Shown one piece after another: positions 24,068-33,446 of a DNA stretch of 64,000 nt. Both the position numbers and the translations under genes were made by a program. Source of the stretch: Microbacterium sp. (lineage in GTDB: Bacteria; Actinomycetota; Actinomycetes; Actinomycetales; Microbacteriaceae); assembly GCA_003248655.1 (NCBI GenBank), contig QFPM01000011.1, positions 62,001 through 126,000 on the forward strand, given 5' to 3'. Position 1 is the first letter of the stretch. Every line of letters starts with the position of its first letter. Below the pieces are notes generated by a model that searched no databases, was not told where the DNA came from, and saw nothing but the letters and a program-made list of their open reading frames with translations.

Positions 24068-24961
24068 ATGAGCACACACGAGGATGCCGGGTTCGACGCC
24101 TTCTGGGCTGAGGTCGACCTCGACGACGCGCCCGCGGCGCACGCGCGGCTCGAGGCGCTGCTGACCGAGCGGGGGCTCGACGACGCGCGCGCCGCGTACG
24201 AGCGCGGCTCGCTACACGACTCGCTCGGCGAGGAGAACGATGCCGTGCCGCTGTATCGGCGCGCGCTGGCGGAAGGACTCGCCCCCGATCTGCGGACGCG
24301 GGCCACGATCCAGCTCGCGAGCACGCTGCGCAATCTCGGCGATGCGTCCAGCGCGATTGCGCTCCTGCAGGCTGTCCCCGACACCGACCCGTTCGCGGAC
24401 TCGGCGCGCGCGTTCCTCTCGCTCGCGCTCTTCTCCGACGGCAAGCCCGGACCGGCGCTGCGCACCGCGTTGCAGACTCTTGCGCCGCACCTGCCGCGTT
24501 ATCAAAGGTCGGTCCGCGGCTATGCGGGTGAGCTGCACAGTCCCGATCGGGTGCGGGTGATCGCCGTCGGCATCCTGATCAAGGACGGCTGGGTGCTGGC
24601 GGAGGAGTACGCGGGAGGCGAGGAAGGCGGGCCGTTTCTCCGGGCTCCCGGTGGCGGCGTGGAGTTCGGCGAACCCGCCGCCGACGCGATCCGCCGCGAG
24701 TTCGCCGAAGAGCTGGGAGTCACACTCGACGAGGCGCGGCTGCTCGGCGTCACCGAGAACATCTTCGACGCGCACGGCAAGCGGGGCCACGAGATCGTCT
24801 ACGCCTACGGCATCCGGTGTGCCGCTCTGGAGGCGCTTGCGCGCGAGGCGCGCCTGCCGGTGCAGGACTCGGACACCACCGTCGGCTGGTACGAGATCGC
24901 CACCCTGGCGCAGCGAGGACTGCCGTTCTACCCCGCTGGATGCCTGGAACTGGCCGTCTGA
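24068..24961 (+). CDS. TPR-Nudix fusion protein
   Basis: 297 residues. Residues about 10-135 form helical repeats that read like TPRs (DDARAAYERGSLHDSLGEEN, LRTRATIQLASTLRNLGDAS). Residues about 155-297 are a Nudix hydrolase with an intact Nudix box starting GGGVEFGEPAADAIRREF and finishing AEELGV, so G, E, REF and EE are all present. Nudix enzymes hydrolyse nucleoside diphosphate-linked compounds; the substrate is unknown. The N-terminal half resembles the small tetratricopeptide protein often found alone in this phylum, so this is a fusion. rpsD promoter follows at the stop. Confidence 0.85.
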   Translation: MSTHEDAGFDAFWAEVDLDDAPAAHARLEALLTERGLDDARAAYERGSLHDSLGEENDAVPLYRRALAEGLAPDLRTRATIQLASTLRNLGDASSAIALLQAVPDTDPFADSARAFLSLALFSDGKPGPALRTALQTLAPHLPRYQRSVRGYAGELHSPDRVRVIAVGILIKDGWVLAEEYAGGEEGGPFLRAPGGGVEFGEPAADAIRREFAEELGVTLDEARLLGVTENIFDAHGKRGHEIVYAYGIRCAALEALAREARLPVQDSDTTVGWYEIATLAQRGLPFYPAGCLELAV

Positions 24962-24967
24962 TAGACT
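24962..24967 (+). promoter_or_regulatory. -10 box (TAGACT) of rpsD
   Basis: TAGACT overlaps the end of the previous gene. Transcription would begin near 24974 and leave a leader of about 143 nt before rpsD, unusually long here. Confidence 0.5.
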
Positions 24968-25117
24968 TGATCGGCTCGAAACCCAGTTTTCGGGCATCCC
25001 CCTCTTCTGACCAAGACCTCTCGGCGTGCTCCGGCGTGCAGCGCGAGCAGGGCGAGGAGCGGGAGATACGTCCGCGAGCCGTGACAGACACGGCCGCGTC
25101 ACCAGAAGGAGAACTTC

Positions 25118-25747
25118 GTGGCAACGAAGTCCCAGGACCGCCGCAAGGTGCGCCTCTCGCGCGCTCTCGGCGTCGCCCTCACCCCGAAGGCCGCCCGCTA
25201 CCTCGAGAAGCGTCCCTACGCTCCGGGTGAGCACGGCCGCACCAAGCGCAAGCAGGACAGCGACTTCGCCGTCCGCCTCCGCGAGAAGCAGCGTCTGCGC
25301 GAGCAGTACGGCATCCGCGAGAAGCAGATGCGCAACACGTTCAACGAGGCCCGCCGCAAGGACGGCCTGACCGGTGAGAACCTCGTCGAGCTGCTCGAGA
25401 TGCGTCTGGACGCGCTCGTGCTGCGCTCGGGCTTCGCCCGGACGACCGCGCAGGCACGTCAGCTCGTCGTGCACCGCCACATCCTCGTCGACGGCGAGCT
25501 CGTCGACCGCCCGTCGTTCCGCGTGAAGCCGGGTCAGCTCATCCACGTCAAGGCCAAGAGCGAGGGCCTCGAGCCCTTCCAGGTCGCAGCGCTCGGCGGT
25601 CACGCCGAGGTCCTGCCCCCGGTCCCGGGCTACCTCGAGGTCGAGCTCTCCACGCTCCAGGCGAAGCTCGTGCGTCGCCCCAAGCGCGCCGAGGTGCCCG
25701 TCACGTGTGACGTGCAGCTCGTCGTCGAGTACTACGCAGCGCGCTGA
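25118..25747 (+). CDS. rpsD: 30S ribosomal protein S4
   Basis: 209 residues from GTG, with AGAAGGAGAA immediately upstream. S4 N-terminal domain plus S4 RNA-binding domain (MRLDALVLRSGFARTTAQAR, then HRHILVDGELVDRPSF). It is a primary 16S rRNA binder in 30S assembly, and in other bacteria an autoregulator of its own mRNA. It is a solitary gene here, as in several actinobacteria, with no zinc Cys motif at the N-terminus. A repeat and a hairpin follow. Confidence 0.98.
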   Translation: MATKSQDRRKVRLSRALGVALTPKAARYLEKRPYAPGEHGRTKRKQDSDFAVRLREKQRLREQYGIREKQMRNTFNEARRKDGLTGENLVELLEMRLDALVLRSGFARTTAQARQLVVHRHILVDGELVDRPSFRVKPGQLIHVKAKSEGLEPFQVAALGGHAEVLPPVPGYLEVELSTLQAKLVRRPKRAEVPVTCDVQLVVEYYAAR

Positions 25748-25770
25748 CGCGTAGCGTCGGCGCAGCCGTC

Positions 25771-25857
25771 GGTGGTTGAGTAGCCCGCGAAGCGGGCGTA
25801 TCGAAACCCGCAGCGCGCTAAGCGCGTTTCGACTCGCTGCGCTCGCTCAACGAGCGG
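25771..25857. repeat. REP-like inverted repeat, third locus
   Basis: GGTGGTTGAGTAGCCCGC...GCGGGCGTATCGAAACC is followed by an inverted arm CGTTTCGACTCGCTGCGC then TCGCTCAACGAG. It has the same ends as the loci at 12061 and 40925. It sits between the rpsD stop and a terminator-like hairpin. Confidence 0.85.
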
Positions 25858-25863
25858 GGGTGT

Positions 25864-25896
25864 GAAGGGCGTCGGGGTTCACCCCCGGCGCCCTTC
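25864..25896 (+). terminator. Terminator-like hairpin after rpsD
   Basis: GAAGGGCG (25864-25871) pairs with CGCCCTTC (25889-25896), and the interior GGGGT / ACCCC adds to the stem. No U-run follows. Confidence 0.6.
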
Positions 25897-25908
25897 GTCG
25901 ATTGCGCC

Positions 25909-25914
25909 TAACAT
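25909..25914 (+). promoter_or_regulatory. -10 box (TAACAT) of the small membrane protein gene
   Basis: TAACAT ends 7 nt before the ATG at 25922 and contains the competing ATG at 25913, so the later ATG is favoured as a leaderless start. Confidence 0.55.
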
Positions 25915-25921
25915 GGAACCC

Positions 25922-26206
25922 ATGAAGAACGTGCTGTGGTTCGTGCTGGGTCTCGCGGGCGGCTTCGTCGCCGCCCACCTGGTCAACAAGGATCCGCGCG
26001 GCCACGAGGTGCTCGCCGACGTCGACGCTCGCATCTCCGAGTTCACCGACCGCATCGGTGAGGCGTACCGCGCGCAGGAGGCGAAGATCGACGGCATCGC
26101 CGCCGATGTGAAGGATGCCGCCGCGCACGCTCTCGACGCCGCGAAGGATGCCGCGGGCGACACCGTGGACGCCGCGAAGGACGCGGCCGCCGCGCTCGCC
26201 GACTGA
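25922..26206 (+). CDS. Small membrane-anchored helical protein upstream of alaS
   Basis: 94 residues. One N-terminal hydrophobic segment (KNVLWFVLGLAGGFVAAHLV) acts as a membrane anchor; the rest is an amphipathic helix rich in Asp, Ala and Lys, ending in repeated AAKDAA-like units that suggest a coiled coil. I do not recognise a domain with known function. It lies just ahead of alaS, where actinobacteria often carry small membrane proteins of the DUF948 or similar kind. Start chosen by -10 spacing. Confidence 0.75.
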   Translation: MKNVLWFVLGLAGGFVAAHLVNKDPRGHEVLADVDARISEFTDRIGEAYRAQEAKIDGIAADVKDAAAHALDAAKDAAGDTVDAAKDAAAALAD

Positions 26207-26283
26207 CCCGCGCGCCGCCGCATCCGAACTTCCGTGCGGGGCAACCCGATTCCCGCACGCCCACGCCATGCCGAGGACCCCTC

Positions 26284-28947
26284 ATGAAGACCGCCGAGAT
26301 CGCCCAGCGCTACCTGGACTACTTCGAGAAGAACGGGCACACGATCGTGCCCTCGGCATCCCTCGTCACCGATGACCCCGCGCTGCTGTTCACGGTCGCG
26401 GGCATGGTGCCGTTCATTCCGTACCTCTCCGGTGACGTGCCGGCGCCCTACAAGCGCGCCGCGGACAACCAGAAGTGCATCCGCACGAACGACATCGAAG
26501 AGGTCGGCAAGACGCCCCGGCACGGCACGTTCTTCCAGATGCTCGGCAACTGGTCGTTCGGCGACTACTTCAAAGAGGGCGCGATCCGCTACGCGTGGGA
26601 GCTGCTGACGACCTCCGAGGATGCTGGCGGCCTCGGCTTCGACCCGAAGGACCTGTGGGTCACCGTCTACGAAGAGGACGACGAGGCGCACGATCTGTGG
26701 CTGCGCCTCACCGACCTGCCCGAGGAGCGCATCCAGCGCCTCGGCAAGGACACGAACTACTGGTCGACGGGTCTTCCCGGCCCCGCCGGACCCTGCTCGG
26801 AGATCTTCTTCGACCGCGGCCCCGCGTACGGCATCGACGGGGGACCGGCAACCGACGACGACCGTTACGTCGAGATCTGGAACCTCGTCTTCATGCAGTA
26901 CGAGATCACCGACGTGCGCTCGAAGTACGACTTCACGATCGTGGGCGAATTGCCTGCAAAGAACATCGACACCGGCATGGGGCTCGAGCGCATCGCGTTC
27001 ATCAAGCAGGGCGTCGACAACATGTACGAGACCGATCAGGTCCGCCCGGTCCTCGACAAGGCCGTTGAACTGACCGGCAAGACGTACGGCGCGAACCACG
27101 ACGACGATGTGCGGTTCCGGGTCGTCGCCGACCACGTGCGGTCGTCGCTCATGCTGATGAGCGACGGCGTCACGCCGTCGAACGAGGGCCGAGGCTACAT
27201 CCTGCGTCGCCTCATGCGGCGTGTCATTCGTGCGATGCGTCTTCTCGGGGTGGACGGGCCGACGTTCGCCGAGCTGTTCGCCGCGTCCCGCGACGCGATG
27301 AAAGAGGCCTACCCCGAGGTCGAGACCGACTACGCGCGCATCTCGCAGTATGCGCTCGCCGAGGAGGCGACGTTCCTGCGGACCCTCGCGGCGGGGTCCG
27401 AGAACCTCGACGCCTCCATCGCGGCGACGAAGGCCGCGGGCGGCGACCTCCTCGGCGGCGCGGAGGCGTTCCTGCTGCACGACACATACGGCTTCCCGAT
27501 CGATCTCACGCTCGAGATCGTCGAAGAGGCGGGGCTCTCCGTCGACCGCCACGCGTTCGACACGCTGATGTCCGAGCAGCGCGCCCGCGCGAAAGCGGAT
27601 GCCCGTTCCCGTAAGCGCCAGCTCGCCGACACGAGCGTGTACCGCGACCTCCGGGCCAAGGGCGAGACGGTCTTCACGGGGTACAGCGACCTCGAGACGG
27701 CCTCGACCGTCCTCGGCATCCTGCGCGACGGCGTGCCCGTGACGCGCGCGGCCGAGGGCGAGATCGTCGAGGTCATCCTCGCCGAGACGGCACTGTACGC
27801 CGAGAGCGGCGGCCAGGTCGCCGACAAGGGCGTCATCGTCGGCCCCGGGTACGAGCTCGAGGTCATCGACGTGCAAAAGCCCGTGCCGGGTCTCGTGAGC
27901 CACACGGTCGAGGTCACGAGCGGTGAGGTCGGTATCGATCAGCCCGCGACGAGCGTCGTGGATGCCGTGAACCGCCGCGCCGCGCAGCAGGCGCACTCGG
28001 CGACCCACCTCGTGCACGCGGCGCTACGCGACACGCTCGGAAAGACCGCGACGCAGGCCGGCTCGCTCAACCGCGCGGGCTACCTGCGCTTCGACTTCTC
28101 CTGGAATCAGGCGCTGTCGGATGCCACGAAGTCTGAGATCGAGGAGATCGCCAACGGCGCCGTCCGCGACGACCTCGAGGTGACGACGCGCGTCATGTCG
28201 CTCGACGAGGCGAAGGCCGCGGGCGCGATGGCGCTGTTCGGCGAGAAGTACGGAGACACCGTGCGGATGGTCGACATCGGCGGACCGTGGTCGCGCGAGC
28301 TCTGCGCGGGGACGCACGTGTCGTCGTCGGCGCAGATCGGGCTCATCAACCTCATCGGCGAGTCGTCTGTCGGCTCGTCGAACCGCCGCGTCGAAGCGCT
28401 CGTCGGCGCCGACGCGTTCCGCGAGCTTGCGGCCGAGCGCGCGATCGTGTCGCAGCTCACGGCGTCGCTGAAGACCCCGAAGGACCAGCTTCCGGCGCGT
28501 ATCGCGGAGCTCGCGGCGAGCCTCAAGGCCGCCGAGAAGCGCATCGCCCAGTTCGAGGCGAAGGCGCTCGAAGGCCGCATCCCCGCGCTGGCGGAGTCGG
28601 CCCGCTCGACCGGTCCGTATCGCGTCGTGACCGAGTCGATCGGCATCGCGGCATCCGCCGATGACGTGCGCACGCTCGCCCTGCAGGTGCGCGCGCGGGT
28701 CGGCGCGGGCGCGGTCGTCGCCCTCGGCGCCGAGGTGTTGGGGCGACCCGTCGTGATCGTCGCAACCGATGACGCCGCGCGCGCCGCCGGTGCGAAGGCC
28801 GGCGTTCTCGCGAAGGCGGCGGCGTCGGCGCTCGGTGGCGGCGGAGGCGGTCGCGACGACGTCGCGCAGGGTGGCGGCACGGATGCCGCCGCGATTCCCG
28901 CGGCGCTGGTCGCGGTGCGCGCGGCGCTGGAGAACCCCGCCTCGTGA
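26284..28947 (+). CDS. alaS: Alanyl-tRNA synthetase
   Basis: 887 residues, full length. Class II catalytic domain at the N-terminus (RYLDYFEKNGHTIVPSASLV, RHGTFFQMLGNWSFGDYFK), tRNA-recognition region, then an editing domain with HSATHLVHAAL and CAGTHVSSSAQIG (zinc His/Cys), and a C-Ala domain ending in a Gly-rich stretch (GGGGGGRDDVAQGGG). It charges tRNA-Ala and clears Ser/Gly mischarges. Its TGA overlaps the ruvX GTG by 4 nt. Confidence 0.98.
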   Translation: MKTAEIAQRYLDYFEKNGHTIVPSASLVTDDPALLFTVAGMVPFIPYLSGDVPAPYKRAADNQKCIRTNDIEEVGKTPRHGTFFQMLGNWSFGDYFKEGAIRYAWELLTTSEDAGGLGFDPKDLWVTVYEEDDEAHDLWLRLTDLPEERIQRLGKDTNYWSTGLPGPAGPCSEIFFDRGPAYGIDGGPATDDDRYVEIWNLVFMQYEITDVRSKYDFTIVGELPAKNIDTGMGLERIAFIKQGVDNMYETDQVRPVLDKAVELTGKTYGANHDDDVRFRVVADHVRSSLMLMSDGVTPSNEGRGYILRRLMRRVIRAMRLLGVDGPTFAELFAASRDAMKEAYPEVETDYARISQYALAEEATFLRTLAAGSENLDASIAATKAAGGDLLGGAEAFLLHDTYGFPIDLTLEIVEEAGLSVDRHAFDTLMSEQRARAKADARSRKRQLADTSVYRDLRAKGETVFTGYSDLETASTVLGILRDGVPVTRAAEGEIVEVILAETALYAESGGQVADKGVIVGPGYELEVIDVQKPVPGLVSHTVEVTSGEVGIDQPATSVVDAVNRRAAQQAHSATHLVHAALRDTLGKTATQAGSLNRAGYLRFDFSWNQALSDATKSEIEEIANGAVRDDLEVTTRVMSLDEAKAAGAMALFGEKYGDTVRMVDIGGPWSRELCAGTHVSSSAQIGLINLIGESSVGSSNRRVEALVGADAFRELAAERAIVSQLTASLKTPKDQLPARIAELAASLKAAEKRIAQFEAKALEGRIPALAESARSTGPYRVVTESIGIAASADDVRTLALQVRARVGAGAVVALGAEVLGRPVVIVATDDAARAAGAKAGVLAKAAASALGGGGGGRDDVAQGGGTDAAAIPAALVAVRAALENPAS

Positions 28948-29417
28948 CGGAGTTCCGCCGCGGCGTGCGCCTCGGAGTCGACGTGGGCAAGGCCCGCGTC
29001 GGAGTGGCGCGGTGCGACCGCGACGGACTGCTGGCCGTTCCGGTGGAGACCGTGCCGCGCTCGGATACAGCGGCGGTGCGCATCGCCGAGCTCGCCGCCG
29101 AGCACGACGCGTTCGAGCTCCTCGTGGGGCTGCCGGTGAGTCTGTCGGGCGGCGACACGGCATCCACGTCGGATGCCCGGGCGTTCGCCGCGGAACTTCA
29201 GCGTGCGTCCGGCTTGCCGGTGCGGCTGGTCGATGAGCGGCTCAGTACCGTGTCGGCGCATGCCGCGCTGAGAGAAGCCGGGCGTTCTCAGCGTTCTTCT
29301 CGTAGGATTATCGACCAAGTCGCCGCGGTCGTGCTGCTTCAGCAGGCCATCGACGTCGAAAAGAGCACCGGTAACCCGACCGGTGCGTTGCTCCCCGACT
29401 CGCAGGAGCCCACCTGA
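28944..29417 (+). CDS. ruvX: Putative pre-16S rRNA nuclease / Holliday junction resolvase YqgF
   Basis: 157 residues from GTG. RNase H-like fold with GVDVGKARVGVARCDRDG near 12 (first Asp), FELLVGLPVSLSGGDTAS near 55, and VRLVDERLSTVSAHAAL near 95, then the DQVAAVVLLQQ helix near 125. YqgF processes the 16S rRNA 5' end in E. coli. It is translationally coupled to alaS and mltG. Confidence 0.95.
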   Translation: MTEFRRGVRLGVDVGKARVGVARCDRDGLLAVPVETVPRSDTAAVRIAELAAEHDAFELLVGLPVSLSGGDTASTSDARAFAAELQRASGLPVRLVDERLSTVSAHAALREAGRSQRSSRRIIDQVAAVVLLQQAIDVEKSTGNPTGALLPDSQEPT

Positions 29418-30841
29418 TGCCCGAAACCCCGCCGAACGACGATCAGTTCGCGGACCTGTTCAGCAAGCTGCCGACGCCCGGCGTGCGTACGCACGGTGCG
29501 TCGGCACCGCAGGATGCTGCGCCCTCCGGAGAGGCCGACGAAGCCCCCGCTCCGCTCAGTCGCCGCGAGGCGCGCGCGCTGCAGACCGGGGCAACGCCCG
29601 TCGCTCCGCCCGCGGCGCCCGCGCAGCAGGCCGCCTCCGAGCCGGTCGCCGCACCTCGAGCTCCACAGACGCTGGACGCCCTCTTCGTCGCCGAGCAGGA
29701 CGAGGACGAACGAGCGCGAGTCGCCCGCCAGCAGCGCGACCGGCGCAAGAGCCGGGTCGCCGCGTGGGTGATCTTCGGCGTCGTGCTGGCGATCCTCGGC
29801 GGGATCACGGTGGGCGGCTTCTACGTGTGGAACACGTACGAAGACAAGATCCGCGAGTTCATGGGCTGGGAAGAGCCGAAGGACTACGACGAAGGCATGG
29901 CCACCGGCGAGGCGACCGTGGTGATCGTGTCAGGAGATACCGGCTCGACCATCTCGCAGACGCTCTTCAACGCGGGCGTCACGAAGACCGCGGATGCCTT
30001 CTACGACCACCTCATCAAGACCGGCGAGAACCCGACGTTCCACCCCGGGGTCTACACGCTGCAGCAGAAGATGACCTCCGCGGCGGCGCTCGAGGCGCTC
30101 CTTGACCCCGCCAACAAGCGCGAGAACACGGCGCAGCTGCGCGAGGGGCTCACGGTCGATCAGAGCCTGCAGCTGCTCTCCGATGGCCTCGGCATCCCGC
30201 TCGCCGACTTCCAGGCCGCCATCGCCGATTCGACGGTCTACGGGGTGCCGGCCGACCCGGCGGTGGTCGCCGCGGGCGGCCAGCCGCTCGAGGGGTGGCT
30301 CTTCCCCGCGACCTACACGTTCGATCCCGGCACGACGGCGCAGCAGGTCATCCAGAAGCTCGTCGACCGCACGGTCCAGTCGCTCGATGCCGCGGGCGTG
30401 CCCGTCGAACGGCGCCAGGAGATCTTGACGACGGCCTCGATCATCCAGCGCGAGGCGCGACTGCAGGACGACTTCTACAAGGTGTCGCGCGTCATCGCGA
30501 ACCGCGTCGCCGATGGGATGCGGCTGCAGATGGACTCGACCGCCCAGTTCGGCTACGGCGAGATGCACGACGGAACGGCGAGCTCCTCGGCCGAAGCCCT
30601 CGAAGACCAGAACCCGTGGAACACCTACGTCGTCGACGGACTGCCGGTGGGTCCCATCTCGAACCCCGGCGATGTCGCGATCGATGCCGCGATGAATCCG
30701 GCCGAGGGCCCGTGGCTCTACTTCGTCACGTGGAACATGGACACGGGCGAGACGATCTTCTCGGAGACCTACGCCGAGCACCAGGCGGGCATCGCCGAGT
30801 GGGAGAAGTGGTGCTCCGAGAACGACAACCGTGGCTGCTGA
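29417..30841 (+). CDS. mltG: Endolytic peptidoglycan transglycosylase MltG
   Basis: 474 residues. About 110 cytoplasmic residues (Ala/Pro-rich, acidic), one membrane helix (VAAWVIFGVVLAILGGITVG), then the extracellular YceG domain with EGLTVDQSLQLLSDG, EGWLFPATYTFDPG, the catalytic-loop glutamate in TTASIIQREARLQ, MRLQMDSTAQFGYG, and YVVDGLPVGPISNPGDVAI. It cuts nascent glycan strands. The long cytoplasmic tail is typical of actinobacteria. aroE overlaps its end by 11 nt. Confidence 0.96.
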   Translation: MPETPPNDDQFADLFSKLPTPGVRTHGASAPQDAAPSGEADEAPAPLSRREARALQTGATPVAPPAAPAQQAASEPVAAPRAPQTLDALFVAEQDEDERARVARQQRDRRKSRVAAWVIFGVVLAILGGITVGGFYVWNTYEDKIREFMGWEEPKDYDEGMATGEATVVIVSGDTGSTISQTLFNAGVTKTADAFYDHLIKTGENPTFHPGVYTLQQKMTSAAALEALLDPANKRENTAQLREGLTVDQSLQLLSDGLGIPLADFQAAIADSTVYGVPADPAVVAAGGQPLEGWLFPATYTFDPGTTAQQVIQKLVDRTVQSLDAAGVPVERRQEILTTASIIQREARLQDDFYKVSRVIANRVADGMRLQMDSTAQFGYGEMHDGTASSSAEALEDQNPWNTYVVDGLPVGPISNPGDVAIDAAMNPAEGPWLYFVTWNMDTGETIFSETYAEHQAGIAEWEKWCSENDNRGC

Positions 30842-31700
30842 GGCGGTGCTGCGCGCCGCATCGGGTCTCGAACGCTCACGGCTCGAGGTCTGGGGCGATC
30901 CGATCGAGCACAGCGTGTCGCCGCGCATCCACACGGCCGCGTACGCGCGGCTCGGCTGGGACTGGACGTACGGTCGCAGGAGAGTGGATGCGGGGGCGTT
31001 CGATTCCGAGCTGACCGGCCTCGGGGCCGAGTACCGCGGCCTCTCGCTGACGTTTCCGCTGAAGGGCGCCGCGTTCGCCGCGGCCGCGACGCGCGACCGG
31101 GCCGCGGAGCTCACGGGCGCCGTCAACACGCTCCTGCTCACAGGCGGCCCGCCGCGCGGATTCAACACGGACGTCGGCGGCATCGTCGCAGACCTGCGCG
31201 AAGCGGGACTCGGGGGAGTCGACCGCGCGCGGATCGTCGGAGCCGGTGCGACGGCGACGTCGGCCCTCGTCGCGCTCGCAGAGCTCGGCGCGACGCACGT
31301 CGAGGTCGTCGCGCGCAGGCCCGACGCGGCCGCGGCTCTCGCCTCGCTGGGGGCGCGGCTCGGCGTCGACGTGACGGCGACCTCGATGGATGCCGTGGCC
31401 CCGGCATCCGTCCCGCTCACCATCTCGACGCTCCCGGGCGGTGCGGAACTTGCGGCGCCGATGGCCGGGGCGATCGCGGCGTCCGGCGGGATGCTCTACG
31501 ACGTCGTCTATGGACACTGGCCGACGCCGCTCGCGCTCGCGTGGGACCGGGCGGGCGGCACGGCGCGCAACGGGCTCGGGATGCTGCTGCACCAGGCGGT
31601 GTTGCAGATCCGGATCTTCGCGACGGGCGAGAGCACGCAGGAGCTGCCCGCAGAGAGCGCCGTCGTCGACGTCATGCGCTCGGCGCTCGTGGGAGACTAG
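30831..31700 (+). CDS. aroE: Shikimate dehydrogenase
   Basis: 289 residues from GTG. Substrate domain: VWGDPIEHSVSPRIHTAAY near 20, and SLTFPLKGAAF near 70 with the catalytic Lys (many family members have N-V-T before it; here it is S-L-T). NAD(P) domain: RIVGAGATATSALVALAEL near 130; the Asp of GFNTDVGG near 110 completes the catalytic pair. It reduces 3-dehydroshikimate. Upstream of aroC-aroK-aroB. Confidence 0.93.
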   Translation: MAAEAVLRAASGLERSRLEVWGDPIEHSVSPRIHTAAYARLGWDWTYGRRRVDAGAFDSELTGLGAEYRGLSLTFPLKGAAFAAAATRDRAAELTGAVNTLLLTGGPPRGFNTDVGGIVADLREAGLGGVDRARIVGAGATATSALVALAELGATHVEVVARRPDAAAALASLGARLGVDVTATSMDAVAPASVPLTISTLPGGAELAAPMAGAIAASGGMLYDVVYGHWPTPLALAWDRAGGTARNGLGMLLHQAVLQIRIFATGESTQELPAESAVVDVMRSALVGD

Positions 31701-31704
31701 TCGA

Positions 31705-32916
31705 ATGCTCCGCGTGCTCACGGCCGGCGAATCGCACGGCCCCGAACTCGTCGCCTTCATGGAGGGACTGCCCGCCGGCGTCCCCATCTCGCGCGCCGCG
31801 ATCCAGGCGGACCTGGCGCGCCGCAAGCTCGGCTACGGGCGCGGCTCGCGCATGAAGTTCGAAGAAGACGAACTCACGATCTCCGCCGGCGTCCGGCACG
31901 GCCTCAGCATCGGCAGCCCGATCGCGTTGCGGGTCGGCAACACCGAGTGGCCCAAGTGGACCGAGGTCATGAGCGCCGAGCCGGTCGAGCTGACCGACAT
32001 GTCGCGCGGTCGCGGCGCGGCGCTCACCCGTCCGCGGCCCGGACACGCCGACCTCGTCGGCATGCAGAAGTACGGGTTCGACGAAGCGCGTCCGATCCTC
32101 GAACGCGCGAGCGCACGCGAGACGGCCGCACGCGTCGCGCTCGGTGCGATCGCCCGCTCGTTCCTGGGCGAACTCGGCATCCGCCTCGTGAGCCACACCC
32201 TCTCGATCGGTCCGGTGCAGGTGCCGGCCGATGCCGCACTCCCGGGCCCCGACGACGTCGACACCCTGGATGCCGATCCGCTGCGCTGCTTCGAACCGGA
32301 GACGTCGGCGGCGATGGTGGCCGAAGTGGATGCCGCGAAGAAGGACGGCGACACGCTCGGCGGCATCGTCGAGGTGCTGGCGTACGGCCTGCCTCCCGGG
32401 CTCGGGTCGCACGTGCAGTGGGATCGCCGCCTCGACGGGCGACTCGCGCAGGCGCTCATGTCGATCCAGGCGATCAAGGGGGTCGAGGTCGGCGACGGGT
32501 TCGAGACGACGCGCCGTCGCGGGTCGGCCGCGCATGACGAGCTCTTCGCGGCATCGGAGGGCATCACCCGCGCGTCTGACCGTGCCGGCGGCACGGAGGG
32601 CGGGATGTCGACGGGCACTGTCCTGCGCGTTCGCGCCGGCATGAAGCCGATCGCGACGGTTCCGCACGCGCTCCGGACGATCGACGTCTCGACCGGAGAG
32701 GCTGCGACCGCGCACCACCAGCGCTCCGACGTGTGCGCCGTGCCCGCGGCGGGTGTCGTCGCGGAGGCGATGGTCGCGATCGTGCTCGCGGAGGCGGTGC
32801 TCGAGAAGTTCGGCGGCGACTCGCTCGCCGAGACGCGCCGGAACCTCGAGTCGTACCTCGCAACCATCCCACCGTCGCTCCACACGGCATCCGACAGCGA
32901 CGACTCACTCGCATGA
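31705..32916 (+). CDS. aroC: Chorismate synthase
   Basis: 403 residues. LRVLTAGESHGPELVAFMEG at the N-terminus, SRGRGAALTRPRPGHADL with the catalytic His near 108, RASARETAARVALG, and DRAGGTEGGMSTG near 295. It converts EPSP to chorismate with reduced FMN. It is separated from aroE by 4 nt, and its stop overlaps the aroK ATG. Confidence 0.98.
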   Translation: MLRVLTAGESHGPELVAFMEGLPAGVPISRAAIQADLARRKLGYGRGSRMKFEEDELTISAGVRHGLSIGSPIALRVGNTEWPKWTEVMSAEPVELTDMSRGRGAALTRPRPGHADLVGMQKYGFDEARPILERASARETAARVALGAIARSFLGELGIRLVSHTLSIGPVQVPADAALPGPDDVDTLDADPLRCFEPETSAAMVAEVDAAKKDGDTLGGIVEVLAYGLPPGLGSHVQWDRRLDGRLAQALMSIQAIKGVEVGDGFETTRRRGSAAHDELFAASEGITRASDRAGGTEGGMSTGTVLRVRAGMKPIATVPHALRTIDVSTGEAATAHHQRSDVCAVPAAGVVAEAMVAIVLAEAVLEKFGGDSLAETRRNLESYLATIPPSLHTASDSDDSLA

Positions 32917-33446
32917 CCGCGGCGGCGATCGTCCTGATCGGACCGATGGGCGCCGGCAAGACCAGCCTGGGGCGCCGCATCGCGCGGGAGCTCGGGGTTC
33001 CCTTCGCCGACAGCGACCGGATCGTCGTGCGTGACCACGGGCCGATCGCAGCACTGTTCGCCGATCATGGCGAGGAGCACTTCCGCGCGCTCGAGCGGGA
33101 GGCCGTCCGCGAGGCGCTCGCCACGGGCGGAGTCGTCGCGCTCGGCGGGGGAGCAGTGCTCGACGAGCAGACCCGCGCCGAGCTGAGGGATCATCGGACG
33201 GTGTTGCTCACCGTGAAGCCGCACGTCGTCGCGTCGCGGATCGGCGGCGGAACGCGCCCGCTCCTCGAGGGAGAAGACCCGGTCGCTCGGTGGGAGCGCA
33301 TCTACGACGAGCGCCGTCCCGTGTACGAAAGCGTTGCGCAGGCCACATTCGACACGTCGTCGGGGCCGTTGTCCGACGTCGTCGCACGGATCGTGGCGTG
33401 GGCGCGCGAAGGATCCGAGAGCACGGCCGCCCAGGAGGACGCATGA
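32913..33446 (+). CDS. aroK: Shikimate kinase
   Basis: 177 residues. P-loop GPMGAGKTSLGRR near 10, substrate Asp in FADSDRIVV near 33, GEEHFRALEREAV near 53, GGGAVLDEQTR near 77, and lid R in TRPLLEG. It phosphorylates shikimate. Start overlaps the aroC stop, and its stop overlaps the aroB start, so three genes are tightly coupled. Confidence 0.97.
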   Translation: MTAAAIVLIGPMGAGKTSLGRRIARELGVPFADSDRIVVRDHGPIAALFADHGEEHFRALEREAVREALATGGVVALGGGAVLDEQTRAELRDHRTVLLTVKPHVVASRIGGGTRPLLEGEDPVARWERIYDERRPVYESVAQATFDTSSGPLSDVVARIVAWAREGSESTAAQEDA

